A DNA stretch of 64,000 nucleotides, taken from assembly GCA_037176725.1 (NCBI GenBank), contig JAZBRS010000020.1:58618001-58682000 (forward strand). Direction: 5' to 3'. The stretch's first letter is position 1, and each line of letters starts with the position of its first letter. Position numbers and translations under genes: made by a program. This DNA comes from Posidonia oceanica (taxonomy: Eukaryota; Streptophyta; Magnoliopsida; Alismatales; Posidoniaceae). Shown here piece after piece: positions 1 through 11,587 of this stretch. The notes beneath the pieces are model-generated. The model ran no database searches. It worked only from the letters and a program-made list of their open reading frames with translations, and was not told the DNA's origin.

Positions 1-2469
1 CTCTCCTTCTTCCCCTGCAAAAATCAGATCCTCCTCTTCCTTTCCACTGAAACAAAGCCTTCACAGCCCTCCAATCCACTCCAAATTCATCCCCCAAACT
101 CCACCATCTTCCAGCAATCCGTCGCCCTCCATTCCACGACCAAACCAACCCAGAATCTCCCCCCAACCACCTGAAATCCATAGCAGCAATCCAACACCAC
201 CTCCTCTGAAATTCCCGGCACCACAGACCACCAAATCTCCCCAAACTCCTCCCAGCAAATCACCAAAACCCTAGCATTCCAACCCACCTGAGCATTAGCC
301 TTCATCCTCACCACACATCAAACCCAGCACTACAAACACCTTCGCCTCTTCCTGATCCAAAATTCACCCACCTGCAAACTCCTTCCTCAGGCCTCCAGAC
401 CTAACCTTAACCCTTCCTACACACTCACCCAGCATCCAGAAGTCCACCGCAATCTTCCAATCAGCCCCGAGAGCAGCGGACACTTCTCCCCACCTCCGGC
501 AGTCAGCAGTGCACCCAAAATCACTATCTCTTCCACCGGCCTGCGAAGCTTCGGTCCAGGCATTCAGCAAGCACCGGAGGATCGCGTGGAGCAGATCCCG
601 ACGATCGCGAGCCGCCGCAGACTCCTCCAACACCTGGACGAACCTCGCCGGCATCTACATAAGCCACCCACGTCGGGGGGACACTCCGGACTGCAAAACA
701 GGTGACTCTCTCTATCGGTAGTCTAGTTTCCTCCTTCTCCCGCTTTTTCGCCCCTCAGAATGGGGTTCTGCTCCTTCTCGCGCCGGGTCAGCACCGCCGC
801 TGACCCGTCTTCTCCGGCGAGCTCCAAGCCTGCCTCGTCGCTCGGGCCTGTAGAAAGCCCCGCCAGCCTTCGTCCGAGCTCTACGAAGGCTCCAGGAGTG
901 CAGCCCTGCCTCCAAAATCCTCCGACGTCGCTCCAGTCATCCGCTCTGCTTCAAAACGGTATGCAGACCTCCGCCGTCTTCTCCAGCCAGCTTCAAGCCA
1001 CGCCATGGCCCGCCGACAATCGCCCGACCTTTGTGCAACTCCAGAGCAGCCAGCCGCCGTCTCAGCGCTTCACCAACAGCCCGCATTCCTCCTCTCCGAC
1101 CACTGTTAGCGTCCTGCTACAGTGGCCTCTTCTTCTTCCTTTTACTGTGCACTTATTTTTGCTTAGCATACTTATTTTGCCATAAATTGCATATTTGCCT
1201 TGCTGTCTTGTTTATTTGCTTTCCAGTCCTACCATCGTTTAAGAATCATTTAAATTTGAATTAAAACCTTATAAAATTGCATGAAAAACTTAAAGTTCTG
1301 TTTATTTGCATGTCAATCCAGCTGCTGTTTAATTTCTTTAGCTTTCTTTTAATTTAAGCCCAGCATGTTATTTTTATTACTTATAGGTCCTCTGTTATTA
1401 TAGTTTTTAGTTTTTTCTTTAGTTCCAATCCAGCTTTTTATTTTATTTGCATGTTAGTCCAGATCTAGTTCAATTTAAGTTTCTGTCTTTTTAATTTCCA
1501 ATCCTGCTATTTATTTTATTTACATTATGGTCCTGCTGTAGTTCAAATGTTTTTTTCTGCTCTTTATTTTCTAGTCCAGTAGCTTTTCATTTTTGCATTT
1601 TAGTCCTATGGTTGTCAAAGTCATTTAATCATCTGATTTTTCCTTATTAAATTGCTTTTTAGCCCTCCTGTTTATTTTATTTGCTATTTAGTCCTCTGAT
1701 CTATTGTTAACTTATTTAATTTCTATCTTTTCCTTACTGCATTGCATTTTTATCCCATTTTTCTGATTTTTGCACTTTGGTCCTCAGCATGCATGCACAG
1801 CATCTTTTTTCTGCATGTTTTTCTTATAAAATTGCATTTTAGCCCCTACATGTTTCAAAATTGCACATAGATTCTCTGCATGTTTACATAACTCATTTAA
1901 AGGCATATTTTTTCTTATAAAATTGCATTTTAGCCCCTACATGTTTCAAAATTGTATGTTAATCCATTGCATGTTTACAAAACTCATTTAAATGCATGTT
2001 TTACCTTATAAAATTGCATTCAGACCCTGCATTTTATTTTAATTGCATCTAGACCCTCAACTTTTCAAAATCTTTGCATATAAGCCCCTAACTTTTCAAA
2101 ATCTTTGCATTTAGGTCCTTAACTTTTTCAAAACTTGCATATAGGTCCTTAATTTTTCTAAAAAGTCATTCTTAGGTCCTTTTTTGCATTTTTACATGCA
2201 TTGCACCCATGCATCATTGCATTTAGCATCTTTGCACACACTCATGTACTCCTAGCTCCCATGTATGTGGGAGGACCTGTTTTGCACACCCCTAGGACCT
2301 CTTTTACACTTAGATTCTTTCTTCTCCCCTGTTCTTGGTCCTTCTGCCTTGAAGCCTGCATATCTTCTGATCGGACAGCTAGATCTTCACAACCGAGCTA
2401 CCTAGACAACCCCGGTGGAGCGCACTTCAATGCAGACCAAGCACTTCTCAGATCAGGCTTCAGATCTCC

Positions 2470-2478
2470 AAGGTAAGT
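2470..2478 (+). promoter_or_regulatory. splice-donor-like site in LTR X
   Basis: AAG|GTAAGT matches the plant 5' splice consensus. The homologous place in LTR A has CAG|GTATGT, although the surrounding sequence has diverged. Conservation of the GT and of the following TCCTC suggests that a leader intron starts inside the LTR. The transcript itself is not seen. Confidence 0.5.
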
Positions 2479-2934
2479 CCTCTTGAACCCCTGCACAGCA
2501 TTTTTGCACATCATTTGCATTGCATGCATTGTTTTTGCTTCTCGTTTTCTCGAGCATGTATATTAGGACTCCCTCTTCTTGCTTATCAACTCCATTTCCC
2601 CTTTTCGCATACTCTCAGTGTTTTGGGTCGAGTTTCCCCTGGATTCACTACTAATTGCGACTTTCTTCCCCCTTTTCTACGATCTAATCGCACCGTGAGC
2701 TTTTGGCAGCGTGCGAGACACATCGTACGATGGATTAGTGGGAAATAGTCACAGAACAGTGGTGATCCCTCCACTTACTTTCTTTCCCCTTTATAGGTCT
2801 TCACACCTACATTGTGTGGTCCTTAAGCAGTGTTGGTTCTCACACATACATCGTTTGCCTCTCCTTGCTCCTCTTGCTCTTGCCCTTTGCATCTGCATCT
2901 GCATGGCTTTGTCGATGTTTTATCTCGCTTGCTT

Positions 2935-3235
2935 TGGCACCGTTTTTCATGCCTGCATTGTCTTTTGCACCATTTTGCGTGCTGACTTTGTTTCTTGCAC
3001 CGTTTTGCATGCCTACATTGTTTCTTGCACCGTTTTGCGTGCCTACTTTGTTTTCTTGCACTGTTTTGCCTGCCTGCTTTGTTTCTCGCACCGTTTCGCA
3101 CGCCTGCTTTGTTTTTCACACCGTTTCGCATGCTCGCTTTGTTTCTTGCACTAGTTTGCGTGCCTGCTTTGTTTTTCGCACCGTTTTGCATGTCGACTTC
3201 TGTTTCTCGCACCGTTTTGCGTGTTTTATGCTGTT
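2935..3235 (+). repeat. ~33-bp tandem repeats in LTR X
   Basis: About nine imperfect copies of a unit built around GCACCGTTTTGCATGCC followed by a T-rich stretch. The unit is close to a multiple of three, so several frames on both strands stay open and give artefactual cysteine-rich repeat peptides. The same array occurs in the A-type LTRs. Confidence 0.8.
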
Positions 3236-3924
3236 TTCTCTTGCATGTCACTTGCATTACTTGGTTTTACCACTTTTTTGTTTTGTTGCTTGCATTTGCA
3301 TATAGGGCAATGATGCTTACTGTCTGGAGTTCTCACGAACCAGGTTTCGCCCGGTTCGGAACACAGACAGCGTTGCTGAGATAGCACGTTTAATTCCTTG
3401 CATAGCATTCCATCACTTAGAGCACACCTTTGAGCATTTAGATAGGCATTCATGACACTTAGGCATTCAAAGTCTGCATTTCCCTGCGTATGCAAGCGTA
3501 AGCCTAGAAAGACCGATTCTCGGGCGTGTCGGGGGTGCCTAACACCTTCCCCGCACGTAACAGGAGTCCTTGCCCAGTCTTTTGGCCCACAATGACCATA
3601 TTGCCCTTATCCTAGGCATGAGTCATATCATTTGCATTCATTTGCATCTCTTTTCTTTTGCATTGCATTGCATTGCATCTTTTGCTTGGTTTTGCATGTT
3701 TATTCATGCATTTTCCCGATTTTCCTTGTCTCCCGACTTAATAGACATGGTGGCGACTCTGAATTGTCTTATCTTCTTCTTTTCTTTCCTTTTTTCCTTG
3801 CTTTAAGTGTTTCCGAGTCAAGTCTTCCTTCTCGGACACAGCCGCTAATAGTGAACCTGATTCTGATCGGTGCACGCGAGCTTTGGCAGTGTGCATGGAC
3901 AATCTGAACACCGAGATTACTACA

Positions 3925-4532
3925 ATAGGACTGTAAACTATCGCTTCCATTTGATAGGACTATAAACTATCACTTCCGGTTGATAGGACCGTAAACTATC
4001 ACCCTCCGGCTGATGATTCAAAACTCATCACCTTTGGCCGATAAGTTCGATATACTATCACCCCCTTTCGCGCAACTTTGTTCCAGACGGAACGAAGTCT
4101 CGCGTATCTCCTCGATGGGAGAAGGTACCCCTCTTCTCTTGTGATTTCGGGATTCTCTCCCCTCCTCGGGCTAGCAACCCTCACTGCCCGGACGACAAGT
4201 TCGTTACTCTTGTCTGGCATTCCTTTTGCGCGGATTTGGACTAACCGCCAAATCCTCGCATTGCATTACGGTCTTTTCTTAGCATCCATTCGCATCAACC
4301 TGCACTTCTCTTCTTGCACTGTGTGTTTACATGGACATGCATTGCATCGCATGGGTATTCGCATCTGCATTTGCATGTTGCATTGCGGCAACGGGCCACG
4401 ATTTTCGATGCATCCGTCGAATAAATGACTCAGGCTGGTAGCAATTTGTGCTCTTACCGGTGTCAAATGGGGTGTCTTGTCAACCCTGAGCAGTGGCCTC
4501 GCTAAGCTTGACCTCGCTCAGGGAGGGGCATC
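3925..4532 (+). mobile_element. 3' internal tail of element 'Y' with hairpin repeats and PPT
   Basis: Non-coding end of the internal region of an older plus-strand element. It begins with hairpin repeats related to those in the tail of A: GATAG..CTATC copies at 3925-4005, GATGA..TCATC at 4012-4029 and a GATAAG-type copy near 4040. A block follows that is homologous to A 56040-56580, including a hairpin around 4070-4110, the tract near 4379 (gcattgcggcaacgggc) and the GGGGTGTCTTGTC stem arm. It ends with the polypurine tract at 4520-4532. The left part of Y is replaced or interrupted by LTR X. No coding potential is seen. Confidence 0.8.
4520..4532 (+). promoter_or_regulatory. polypurine tract of element Y
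   Basis: AGGGAGGGGCATC lies directly before the LTR start TGTAGACACC at 4533. The same tract precedes the 3' LTRs of A, B and C. It would prime plus-strand DNA synthesis. Confidence 0.8.
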
Positions 4533-7500
4533 TGTAGACACCCCATTTTGATAGGCTTTTGTTGGAGAATTCCTGGAGTTGGCTCGGAAGAAGGAATGGC
4601 AGATCTGCTCAAAATCCTTTCTACCTTCTAATCCCTTTCCAAACCTAACCTCGAATCCCCTCCTATTTCCTAAACCTAAACCCATTTCAATCCAAAACCA
4701 ATTGCACTACCCAATCCTAGAACAAGCCCATTTCAAAACCTAACTTGAATCCTAGCCCAAACCCAATCCTAATCCTAATCCATTTCAAACCAACCTCATT
4801 CAAACACACCAAGCCCATTTCACTTCCCACCAAGCCCCAAGCCCATTTTCGGCCCAGCAACTGAGTGGTACTGTTAGGTGCCACATGAACAGGTGAAACC
4901 TTGAGGTGCCATGTCATGCGGCGACTGCTCTGGAACTCAGACTGCGTCCGAATTTTCCCACCCAGCTACTAAGTGGCACTGACAGCCGACACAGCAGGGG
5001 CGACTGGGTTAGGCGCCATGCCATGTGGTGACTCACCTGCAACTCAGAAGCTGTGCGCAAGCTTCCCTTCTGGCCACCACCATTGCTGACCGTTGCCACC
5101 GTGGCCGCTTGTCACGTCACACTTACTAGCCATTCCCCGACGCGCGCTAGATGACAAGCTGCAGTTACTTCCTCGGCAACCGTTCCCCCTCACACACCCT
5201 CACTGGCATGGCCGTCGCCGTCACCTCAACCCATCACTGGTCACTGGCCGTGGCACACATCTTTCTGTCTCCTCGGCTTTGCAACCCACTCACACACCCT
5301 CACTGACACCCCTTCTGCATGCCTCTGATCTCTAAGCCTCGGGCATGGAGAAGCCACCCGAACAAAACCAGGTTTTGCCATTGAACCCAACACCTCTTCC
5401 CACTTTGGAAAAATCTTCAACTCCACTCCCAAGCTTGAAATTCAACCTTCTCCTGAGCCTTCCCAAGCTTCCTCAGTGTGAGGCCGACGATCTCCGAGCA
5501 TTCCCAAGCCCCAGACAAGCCGCTACCACACCTTCTTCTCCAACTCCGGCGACAAACCGTCAACTCCGGCAAGTGTTTTTAGGTTGGTACACCTCCAACC
5601 TTGGTGGTTTCAAGGCCGGGAAACGTTCCCAAACCTCCCACCTTTCTCCCCTTCTTCCACTTTCTTCCCCTATGGCCTCGGTCGTGGCCGTTTTGCCACT
5701 CCGGCGAGCTGTCGACGAATGGGGAATGGAGGCACGAGCCTCCTTCCTTGGCTCTGGGATGCACCATCCCATCTACCTCGATACCGTTGACCTTCCTCGC
5801 CTCCTCCCTGCACACTCGGTCGCGTGTGTGGCTGGATTCCGGCGGAGGACGGCGGACCACGACGACGTAGGTGGGTGGACCGCCTCAGCCCACCTTTTTC
5901 CGTGCCAAAAGTACGGTTGGGTTCCTAGAAGCGAGGTCATGCTTCTTGGACCCTCCTCCAGATTTTAGGCTCCACCGTCGTGACGGATTCTGGCCTGGAA
6001 GTCCGGCCATTGGACTGCCAGGCCAGTTGCCGTCGTGATCCACGACTGGGTCAGGCACCGGCCTGATCGGTGACTGAGCTGTGACTCAACCAGTCTGCCG
6101 GTCCGACTTTGAGGTGTTGCTCCGACCACCTCGAAGTCCCATCCTACTTTCTGATTGTATGCTTTTATTCTTTGTTATATGCTCTACATGTCTACATGTT
6201 CAGTTTACCATTTCGTTCACCGGTAAGGCCAGGATACGGCCGTGAAGTAGGCAGTTCGGACTGCCTGAGTTGCACTTTAGCTACCTGCCTGGCAGGCAAC
6301 TAACCTGCAACTCAGGTCAGTCTCCGACCAACTTCTGACCTTGTTATCTTGCTCCTCACATGGCCATTTTGCAATATTATTGTTTCTACTTGATCATGGA
6401 TGAATGCTCTTCATATCTGTATATTCAGTTTTTCATTTAGCTAGCTTGTGGGTCCAAGATCTGGCCAGGAAGTTGGCAGTTTCGGTAGCCTGGTTTGCAT
6501 CTTAGTCGCCTGCATAGCAGGCGACTGACCTGCAACTCAGGTCTGCCCTCCGGCACAACTTCCAGCCTCCATATCTTGCGGTCCACTCACCCATTTTCAA
6601 ATCCAATGAATGTTTTTTCTTCCGCGTTGAGCCTTGCTTAGCTCTGCGATGTTGATTTCTGTTTTTGCCAAGTTTTTCTACCTCGTTTCCAGCAATGAAA
6701 GCCGCTGTGTGGGAGAATTGTGAGCATCCCTGTTGCCGAATGAAGTGGCGCCTATCCTTGGTGGCTTCCCATCAGGCGATTGAGCTTACAGTCCCCAACT
6801 ATGAGCGAGCCACTACCTTGCCGCCCCATCCCTTCTTGGCGATGACCGCCACTGCCTGAGTAGAAGGAGGAATGCTTTCTGTTGCCAGTCCAACAGGCGA
6901 CTGGCATGGCCGCCCCTATAGGCAACGACTACTTCCACCATCCAAGCAGTGACTTAGCCTTGGTTTTGCCGCCTCGCCGCTTTGATTTCTGATCTATTTT
7001 CTTCTACGGATTTGCTTTCCAACATGTCTTCTGTGCCTCCTTGTTTAATTTTGGGTTTTACATCGCTTTTTGCACCCATTTGGTGGCAGTTGCCATTTCT
7101 GACTGGGGAGCTAACCTACCGCCGGCTTCACCGGCGACTAGCAGGGGCGCCTACCGAACCGGTGCCTGGGCCCTGATCTAGACAGAGCATAGAACTGCCC
7201 CTTTTGTTGCTCTCCACTTGTTTTCTGCCATGCTTTTGTTTTCAGTTCACATTCTTGCTGTTTTCCACTTCTTTACAACCACTTGCTTTTGCTTATTTAC
7301 ATTTAAACTAGGTTTTCGCTAAGCTTTGCATTGGTTTATAAATTGCATCTTGCATATCACCTTAGGGCGTATATAAACCGGCGCTTCGTGCCAACATACT
7401 GCCACACTGTAGCAGATCAGTTTAGAAAGACAGATTCCTCGGACTTGTCGCGGGTGCCTAACACCTTCCCTGTGCGTAATAGGAGTCCTTACCTTCTTCT

Positions 7501-7640
7501 CTGGACCATATTGACTTTGTGTCATCCATTTGCATTGGATTCCATATACTTTCAAACTGCACATGTTTTCAATGCATGTTCTTTACCCAGTTTTCCTAGT
7601 TTTCCCAACTTAAGAAATTGGGTGCCTGTTATGCTAGAAG
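4533..7640 (+). mobile_element. 3' LTR of element 'Y' (3' end approximate, probably truncated)
   Basis: Starts TGTAGACACCCCATTTTG right after the polypurine tract. It holds the family landmarks: conserved box at 7422-7490 (AGAAAGAC...GGTGCCTAACACC...), and two copies (6255-6325 and 6475-6545) of a compound inverted repeat flanked by CCTGAGTTGC/GCAACTCAGG. The usual ...CTACA end is missing. Similarity to other LTRs fades near 7620 (cttaagaaattggg in place of cttaatagacatgg), and minus-strand pol sequence of W follows within about 40 bp. The LTR therefore seems truncated at its 3' end. Frames of 60-207 codons here have no recognisable domain. Confidence 0.7.
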
Positions 7641-7659
7641 GTACCCTCCTCTTGGTAGA

Positions 7660-8157
7660 GCAGTTTTGATCAATGATGTCGGCTTCCTTAGCAATGACTG
7701 CCCTTGGTTTGCAAGTAGCAACAATGAGATTGGCCGGGCGAGCCCCGTATGGTGCACTTGAGTGTATCCTCTTGCAATATCATTGTCTGTCAGATCTCGA
7801 AACTCTTGGAAGTCTGGAGTCTCATCCTCCCATCGGTCAATCCATCCGCCTACTAGCCATGCACTGTCGGGATCCGATGGTGGTCCATTCATGTAGGGTT
7901 CATCGGGATAGGGTAGCCAGACCATCTTTAAATTGGTCTCATGATCAGCTCAGACTGTGATCACCTCCCCTTGGTACTTGAATTTGATGAGCTGGTGCGC
8001 TGGGGAGGCGACAGCATGAATTTCTTCTAACCAAGACCTTCCCAAGATTAGTGGTTCCGATAGATCTACTCCATTACAATGATAGTGGTGGCACTGGTCA
8101 AGGGGCCTACAGTAATCTCTAGTTGAATAGTCCCAAGCACTTCCCATCGGCTGTTGT
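7660..8157 (-). pseudogene. Protease/pol fragment of element 'W' (C-terminal side)
   Basis: Minus-strand remnant of a Ty3/gypsy pol. The part at 7950-8150 reads as the end of a retropepsin-like domain, with the motif LSEPLILGRSWLEEIHAV. This corresponds to LLLGRPWLHKHQV in the protease of element A. Further downstream, a frame at 7629-7925 is rich in D, E and W and may be the variable stretch between protease and RT, but I cannot assign it. The coding sequence is shifted and has stops. It was continuous with 11583-12176 before LTR Z inserted at 8158. No RT or integrase of W is present; its 3' part is lost at the boundary with LTR Y. Confidence 0.65.
8153..8157. repeat. target-site duplication (left) of solo LTR Z: gttgt
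   Basis: GTTGT lies immediately before the LTR end at 8158 and is repeated at 11583-11587. Confidence 0.85.
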
Positions 8158-9689
8158 TGTAGTAACCCTAAAAATTGGTGCATCTATGCACGATGCCAAA
8201 GCTCGCGTGCACCGACCGATAATAGGCCACTATGAGCGGGTGGAAGGAAACTCAACTCGAAAACACCGAAAAAGGGAAAAAAAACAAAGATAAAGTAAAT
8301 TCGGAGTCGTCACCTAGTCTATTAAATTGGGAGACAAGGAAAATCAAGGAAAAGCATGAAAAAAACATGCAGATGAGTGCAATGCTATGCAAAGATATGA
8401 CTCATGCCTAGGATGAGGGCATAATGGTCATTGCGGGCCAAAAGAAAGGGTAAGGACTCCTGTTACGCATGGGGAAGGTGTTAGGCACCCCCGATATGTC
8501 CGAAATCGGTCTTTCTAGGCTTCTCACTTGCATATGCAGGAAGATGCATGCTTTAAATGCCTAAATGCCATGAATGCTTAATTACATGCTCAAATGTATG
8601 CTCTAGGTGCAAAGATGCGTGCAGGGAATTAAACGTGCAATCTATATGCTCAACAACGCTATCGGTGTTCTGAACTGGGCGTGCCCTGTTCATAAGAACT
8701 CCAGATAGTAAGCATCACTGCCCTAAATGCAATGTAGGTGATAAATCAAAACGGCTAAGAAAACCATGCAATGCGAAGCGACATGCAAAGGGAAACAAAA
8801 CAGAAGCAGAAAACCATGCAATGTAAGGGACAGCATGCAAAGGAAAGCAAAGCAAAGGCGATAAAGTCTAATCTATATGCTTGAGAAAACAGATCGAGAA
8901 AACAATGTATACAATGCAAGTTATAAGGCAATAGAGGTCAAATTGGGGGTCTAAATGCAATATTCCCATGTATGCATGCAATGCAACAAGGTTCTACATG
9001 CAATGCAACTAATGATGTTGGGAAAAGTGAAGGGACAGCATGCAATGTCATGCAAGTGCAATGCATGCAACAGTTCAAATATTGGACCTAAATGCAATAA
9101 AAAGAAACTATTAGACTTAAGTGCAATGTCATGAAAAAGATGCAATGCAATAGTTAAAGTGCAATGAAAACTAATGATGCAATATGGTAAGCAAGCAGAG
9201 GCAAAATGCAACATCAGTTAAAAGAATGCATGCAAAAGAAAAAGATAAGGACTAACATGCAATATGGGAAAGCTGTAAGGTTTATGTGCAAGGCAGAACC
9301 ATTATGAATGCATGCAACATTTGGACCTACGTGCAATATAGAAAACATGCTAGACTTATATGCAATGCAAAATAAACATGAAAACATGCAATAGTTTAGG
9401 AATTAGGACTAACATGCAATTAAAAGAAACTGTTGGATTAAATTGCAAAGCAATATAGACATGAAAGCATGCAACAATTTAACTTTTGGACTAACATGCA
9501 ATTAAAATAAACTATTGGATTAAGTTGTAATGCAATATGGTTGCTAAATGAAATTAAATAAAAGATGTAAGCATGCAGGACTTAAATGCTAATAAACATA
9601 AATGCTGGACTAAATGATAATGCAATATAGTTTGAAAAATAAAATTAAATGACTTCTAGATGTAGGCAGGACTTAAATGCAATTAAACT

Positions 9690-10280
9690 AAAATGCTGGA
9701 TGTAAATGCAATGCAATATAGTTTGAAAAATGCAATTAAATGACTTCTAAATGCAGGCAAGACTTAAATGCAATTAAGCTAAAGTACTAGATTAAAATGC
9801 AATGCAATATAGTTTGAAAATTGCAATTAAATGATTACTGAATGCATGAAGGACTTAAATGCAAATAAATTAAAGTGATGGATTAAATGATAATGCAATA
9901 TAGTTAAAAAACAAAATTAAATGAAATGCTAACTAGATGCAGGACTTGAATACAAATAAAGTTAAATGCTGGATTAAAATGCAATGCAATAAGTTTAAAA
10001 AGCAAGATTAAATGACATGCTGAACTGATGCAGGACTTAGATGCAAATAAGCTTAAATGCTGGATTAAAATGCAATGCAATATAGTTAAAAAACAAAATT
10101 AAATGAAATGCTAAACTGATGCAGGGCTTAGATGCAAATAAACTTAAATGTTGGATTAAAATGCATTGCAATATAGTTAAAAAACAAAATTAAATGAAAT
10201 GCTAAACTGATGCAGGACTTAGATGCAAATAAAGTTAAATACTGGATTAAATTGCAATGTAATAAGGTAAAAAAAACAGA
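9690..10280. repeat. ~90-bp tandem repeats within LTR Z
   Basis: About six imperfect copies, each with tggattaaaatgcaatgcaa, a tagttaaaaaacaaaattaaa stretch and gatgcaggacttagatgcaa in order. They lie in the part of the LTR matching the T-rich tgcat/agtcc region of the other LTRs. Confidence 0.7.
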
Positions 10281-11219
10281 AACTTAAATTAAACTAATGG
10301 CACAGTAATGGTGGCCGCCGACAAGCCAACTGCCGGCGAAGGAGGTCGGCAGCTTGCTGGAGGCTGCCTCTGACCCAGTCGGCGGCACGACGAGCTCGAG
10401 GGAGGTCCAACAGAGCTCTAGGGTGAAGAGGAGCTAGGCTCAAGCAATGGCAGAGGTGCAGCAGGTTGCTCGAGGTGTGTTGAAGGTCGTCGGAGCTGGA
10501 GACGAAGGCTGCTGTGGCGATCCAATGAACATTCAACCAAGAGGAAGGGCCTGGAAGCAATGGGAGGAGCTCCTGAAGACGAGGGAGGCTTCGTCGGGCC
10601 GTGATGACACACAGGCCACTCCCCTGACATTGGTGACGTCACAGGCAGAGGAGGTGCTCGGCGTTCTCCGGAGCTCAAGGAGGTATTAGAACGCTCTTCT
10701 ACCCCTTAGCTCTCCCTTTTGGTATTTGGGTGCTCAACTGCAAAATTGAAATTCCTCTTCCCTCTCTCACTGTGGCTCCTTATCTGTGTGGTGTAGATCT
10801 TCGGTGGGTGCTGTTGGAGTGGGAAGTGGATGGCGAGGTGGTTGCAGTGAAGGGAAATGGAGTCGGTTGCAGTGGAAGAGGAAATGGGTGGCTGCTGCTG
10901 TGGGTGCGAATTGTGGAGAGAACGGTGGTGAATTGCTGAAGCAAGAGCCCCATCAATTGTTGCAGCTGTTGTTGGTTTTGTTGCTATGATTCAAGTGGGA
11001 GGAATGGCACAGAGAATGGTAGGGATAAGGCCATCTCTTCGCTGGTAGGTCGGCAAACGTTCTGTGAGAGAGGCAAGTGGTGGAGGCAATAAGTGAGATG
11101 GGAGGGGAAGTAAGTGGGAATGGCTGGTAGTTGTTGGCGGGAGTGAAGAGGTGGAAGGTTGTGCTGGTGAGGCTGACGAAAGAGGAGGAAGGAGGAGGAG
11201 GTGCAGCTGCAGCAGTGTG

Positions 11220-11465
11220 CGAGCTGTGGTGAAGGAGAAGAAAGAAAGAAAAAGAAGGAAGGAGAGGGAGTTGGGCTGGGTTGCAGGAGAGAAAAAAAGA
11301 GAGGAAAGAAAGGAAAAGAAAGGAAGGAAGAAAGAAAGAAGAAGGAAAGAAAAGAAATGGGCTGGGCCAGGCTGAAGGTGAAGGGAAGAAAAAAGAAAGA
11401 AAGAAAGAAAGATGGGCTTGGGCTTGGTTTGAAGAAAGAAAGGGAAAAGAAAGAAGAAATGGGCT
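11220..11465 (+). repeat. purine-rich (GAAA)n tract in LTR Z
   Basis: Long GA-rich low-complexity run. On the LTR sense strand it is a CT-rich tract with AGCCCA/GGCCCA-like motifs, in the place where LTR A has its TTTC tract (35500-35660). Such pyrimidine patches often lie near plant transcription starts; promoter function is inferred only. Confidence 0.5.
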
Positions 11466-11582
11466 TTTGAGAGTGGATTTGGTTTGGAAAATGGGTTTTG
11501 GTTTTAGGTTATGTTTTAGGATTTTGGGAGTGGGTTTTGGAGAAAACCACCAACACAGTTTGTCAAAAATGGGGTGTCTACA

Positions 11583-11587
11583 GTTGT
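11583..11587. repeat. target-site duplication (right) of solo LTR Z: gttgt
   Basis: Repeats 8153-8157 exactly. Confidence 0.85.

Larger units (their letters stand above)
1..3924 (+). mobile_element. LTR 'X' (Tat/Ogre-like), 5' part outside window
   Basis: A long terminal repeat whose beginning lies left of the window. It ends in ...ATTACTACA at 3924. It is homologous, block by block, to the last two thirds of the 5.8-kb LTR of element A (33973-39792). Shared blocks are the CT-rich region with a GTCGGGGGGAC motif (about 673), the T-rich tgcatttt/agtcc region (about 1150-2200), a splice-donor-like AAG|GTAAGT (2470), the GTTTTGCATGCC repeats (2935-3235), the hairpin at 3336 and the conserved box at 3502-3600. 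The base after 3924 is not a primer-binding site but the hairpin-rich tail of element Y. X is therefore a solo LTR, or the 3' LTR of an element extending left, inserted into Y. No credible gene lies here; open frames over the T-rich repeats are by-products of repeat composition. Confidence 0.85.
8158..11582 (-). mobile_element. Solo LTR 'Z' (3.4 kb, minus orientation)
   Basis: Complete LTR on the minus strand. It starts TGTAGACACCCCATTTTTG (plus coordinate 11582 downward) and ends ...GGTTACTACA at 8158. It is flanked by a perfect 5-bp duplication GTTGT, so a full element inserted and its internal part was later lost by LTR-LTR recombination. The conserved family box is at 8452-8520. Internally there is a GCAAT/TTAAATG-rich region with ~90-bp tandem repeats, and a purine-rich tract on the plus strand at 11220-11465 (CT-rich in LTR sense). 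It carries no protein-coding domain. It interrupts the protease codons of W. Confidence 0.9.

Noticed and set aside
2711..3384. Overlapping ORFs of 130-160 codons on both strands encoding Cys/Phe- or Lys/Asn-rich repeats
   Set aside because: They follow the ~33-bp GTTTTGCATGCC repeats, whose period keeps several frames open; no domain, and equivalent frames in other LTRs differ.
1..3924. X and Y as the two LTRs of one short element
   Set aside because: X is followed by hairpin tail sequence with no PBS and is of the A type, whereas the LTR at 4533 has a different start and body; they belong to different elements.
5345..5968. 207-codon ORF in LTR Y as a host gene
   Set aside because: Lies wholly in the LTR, low-complexity S/P-rich, no domain; overlapping frames on both strands are equally open.
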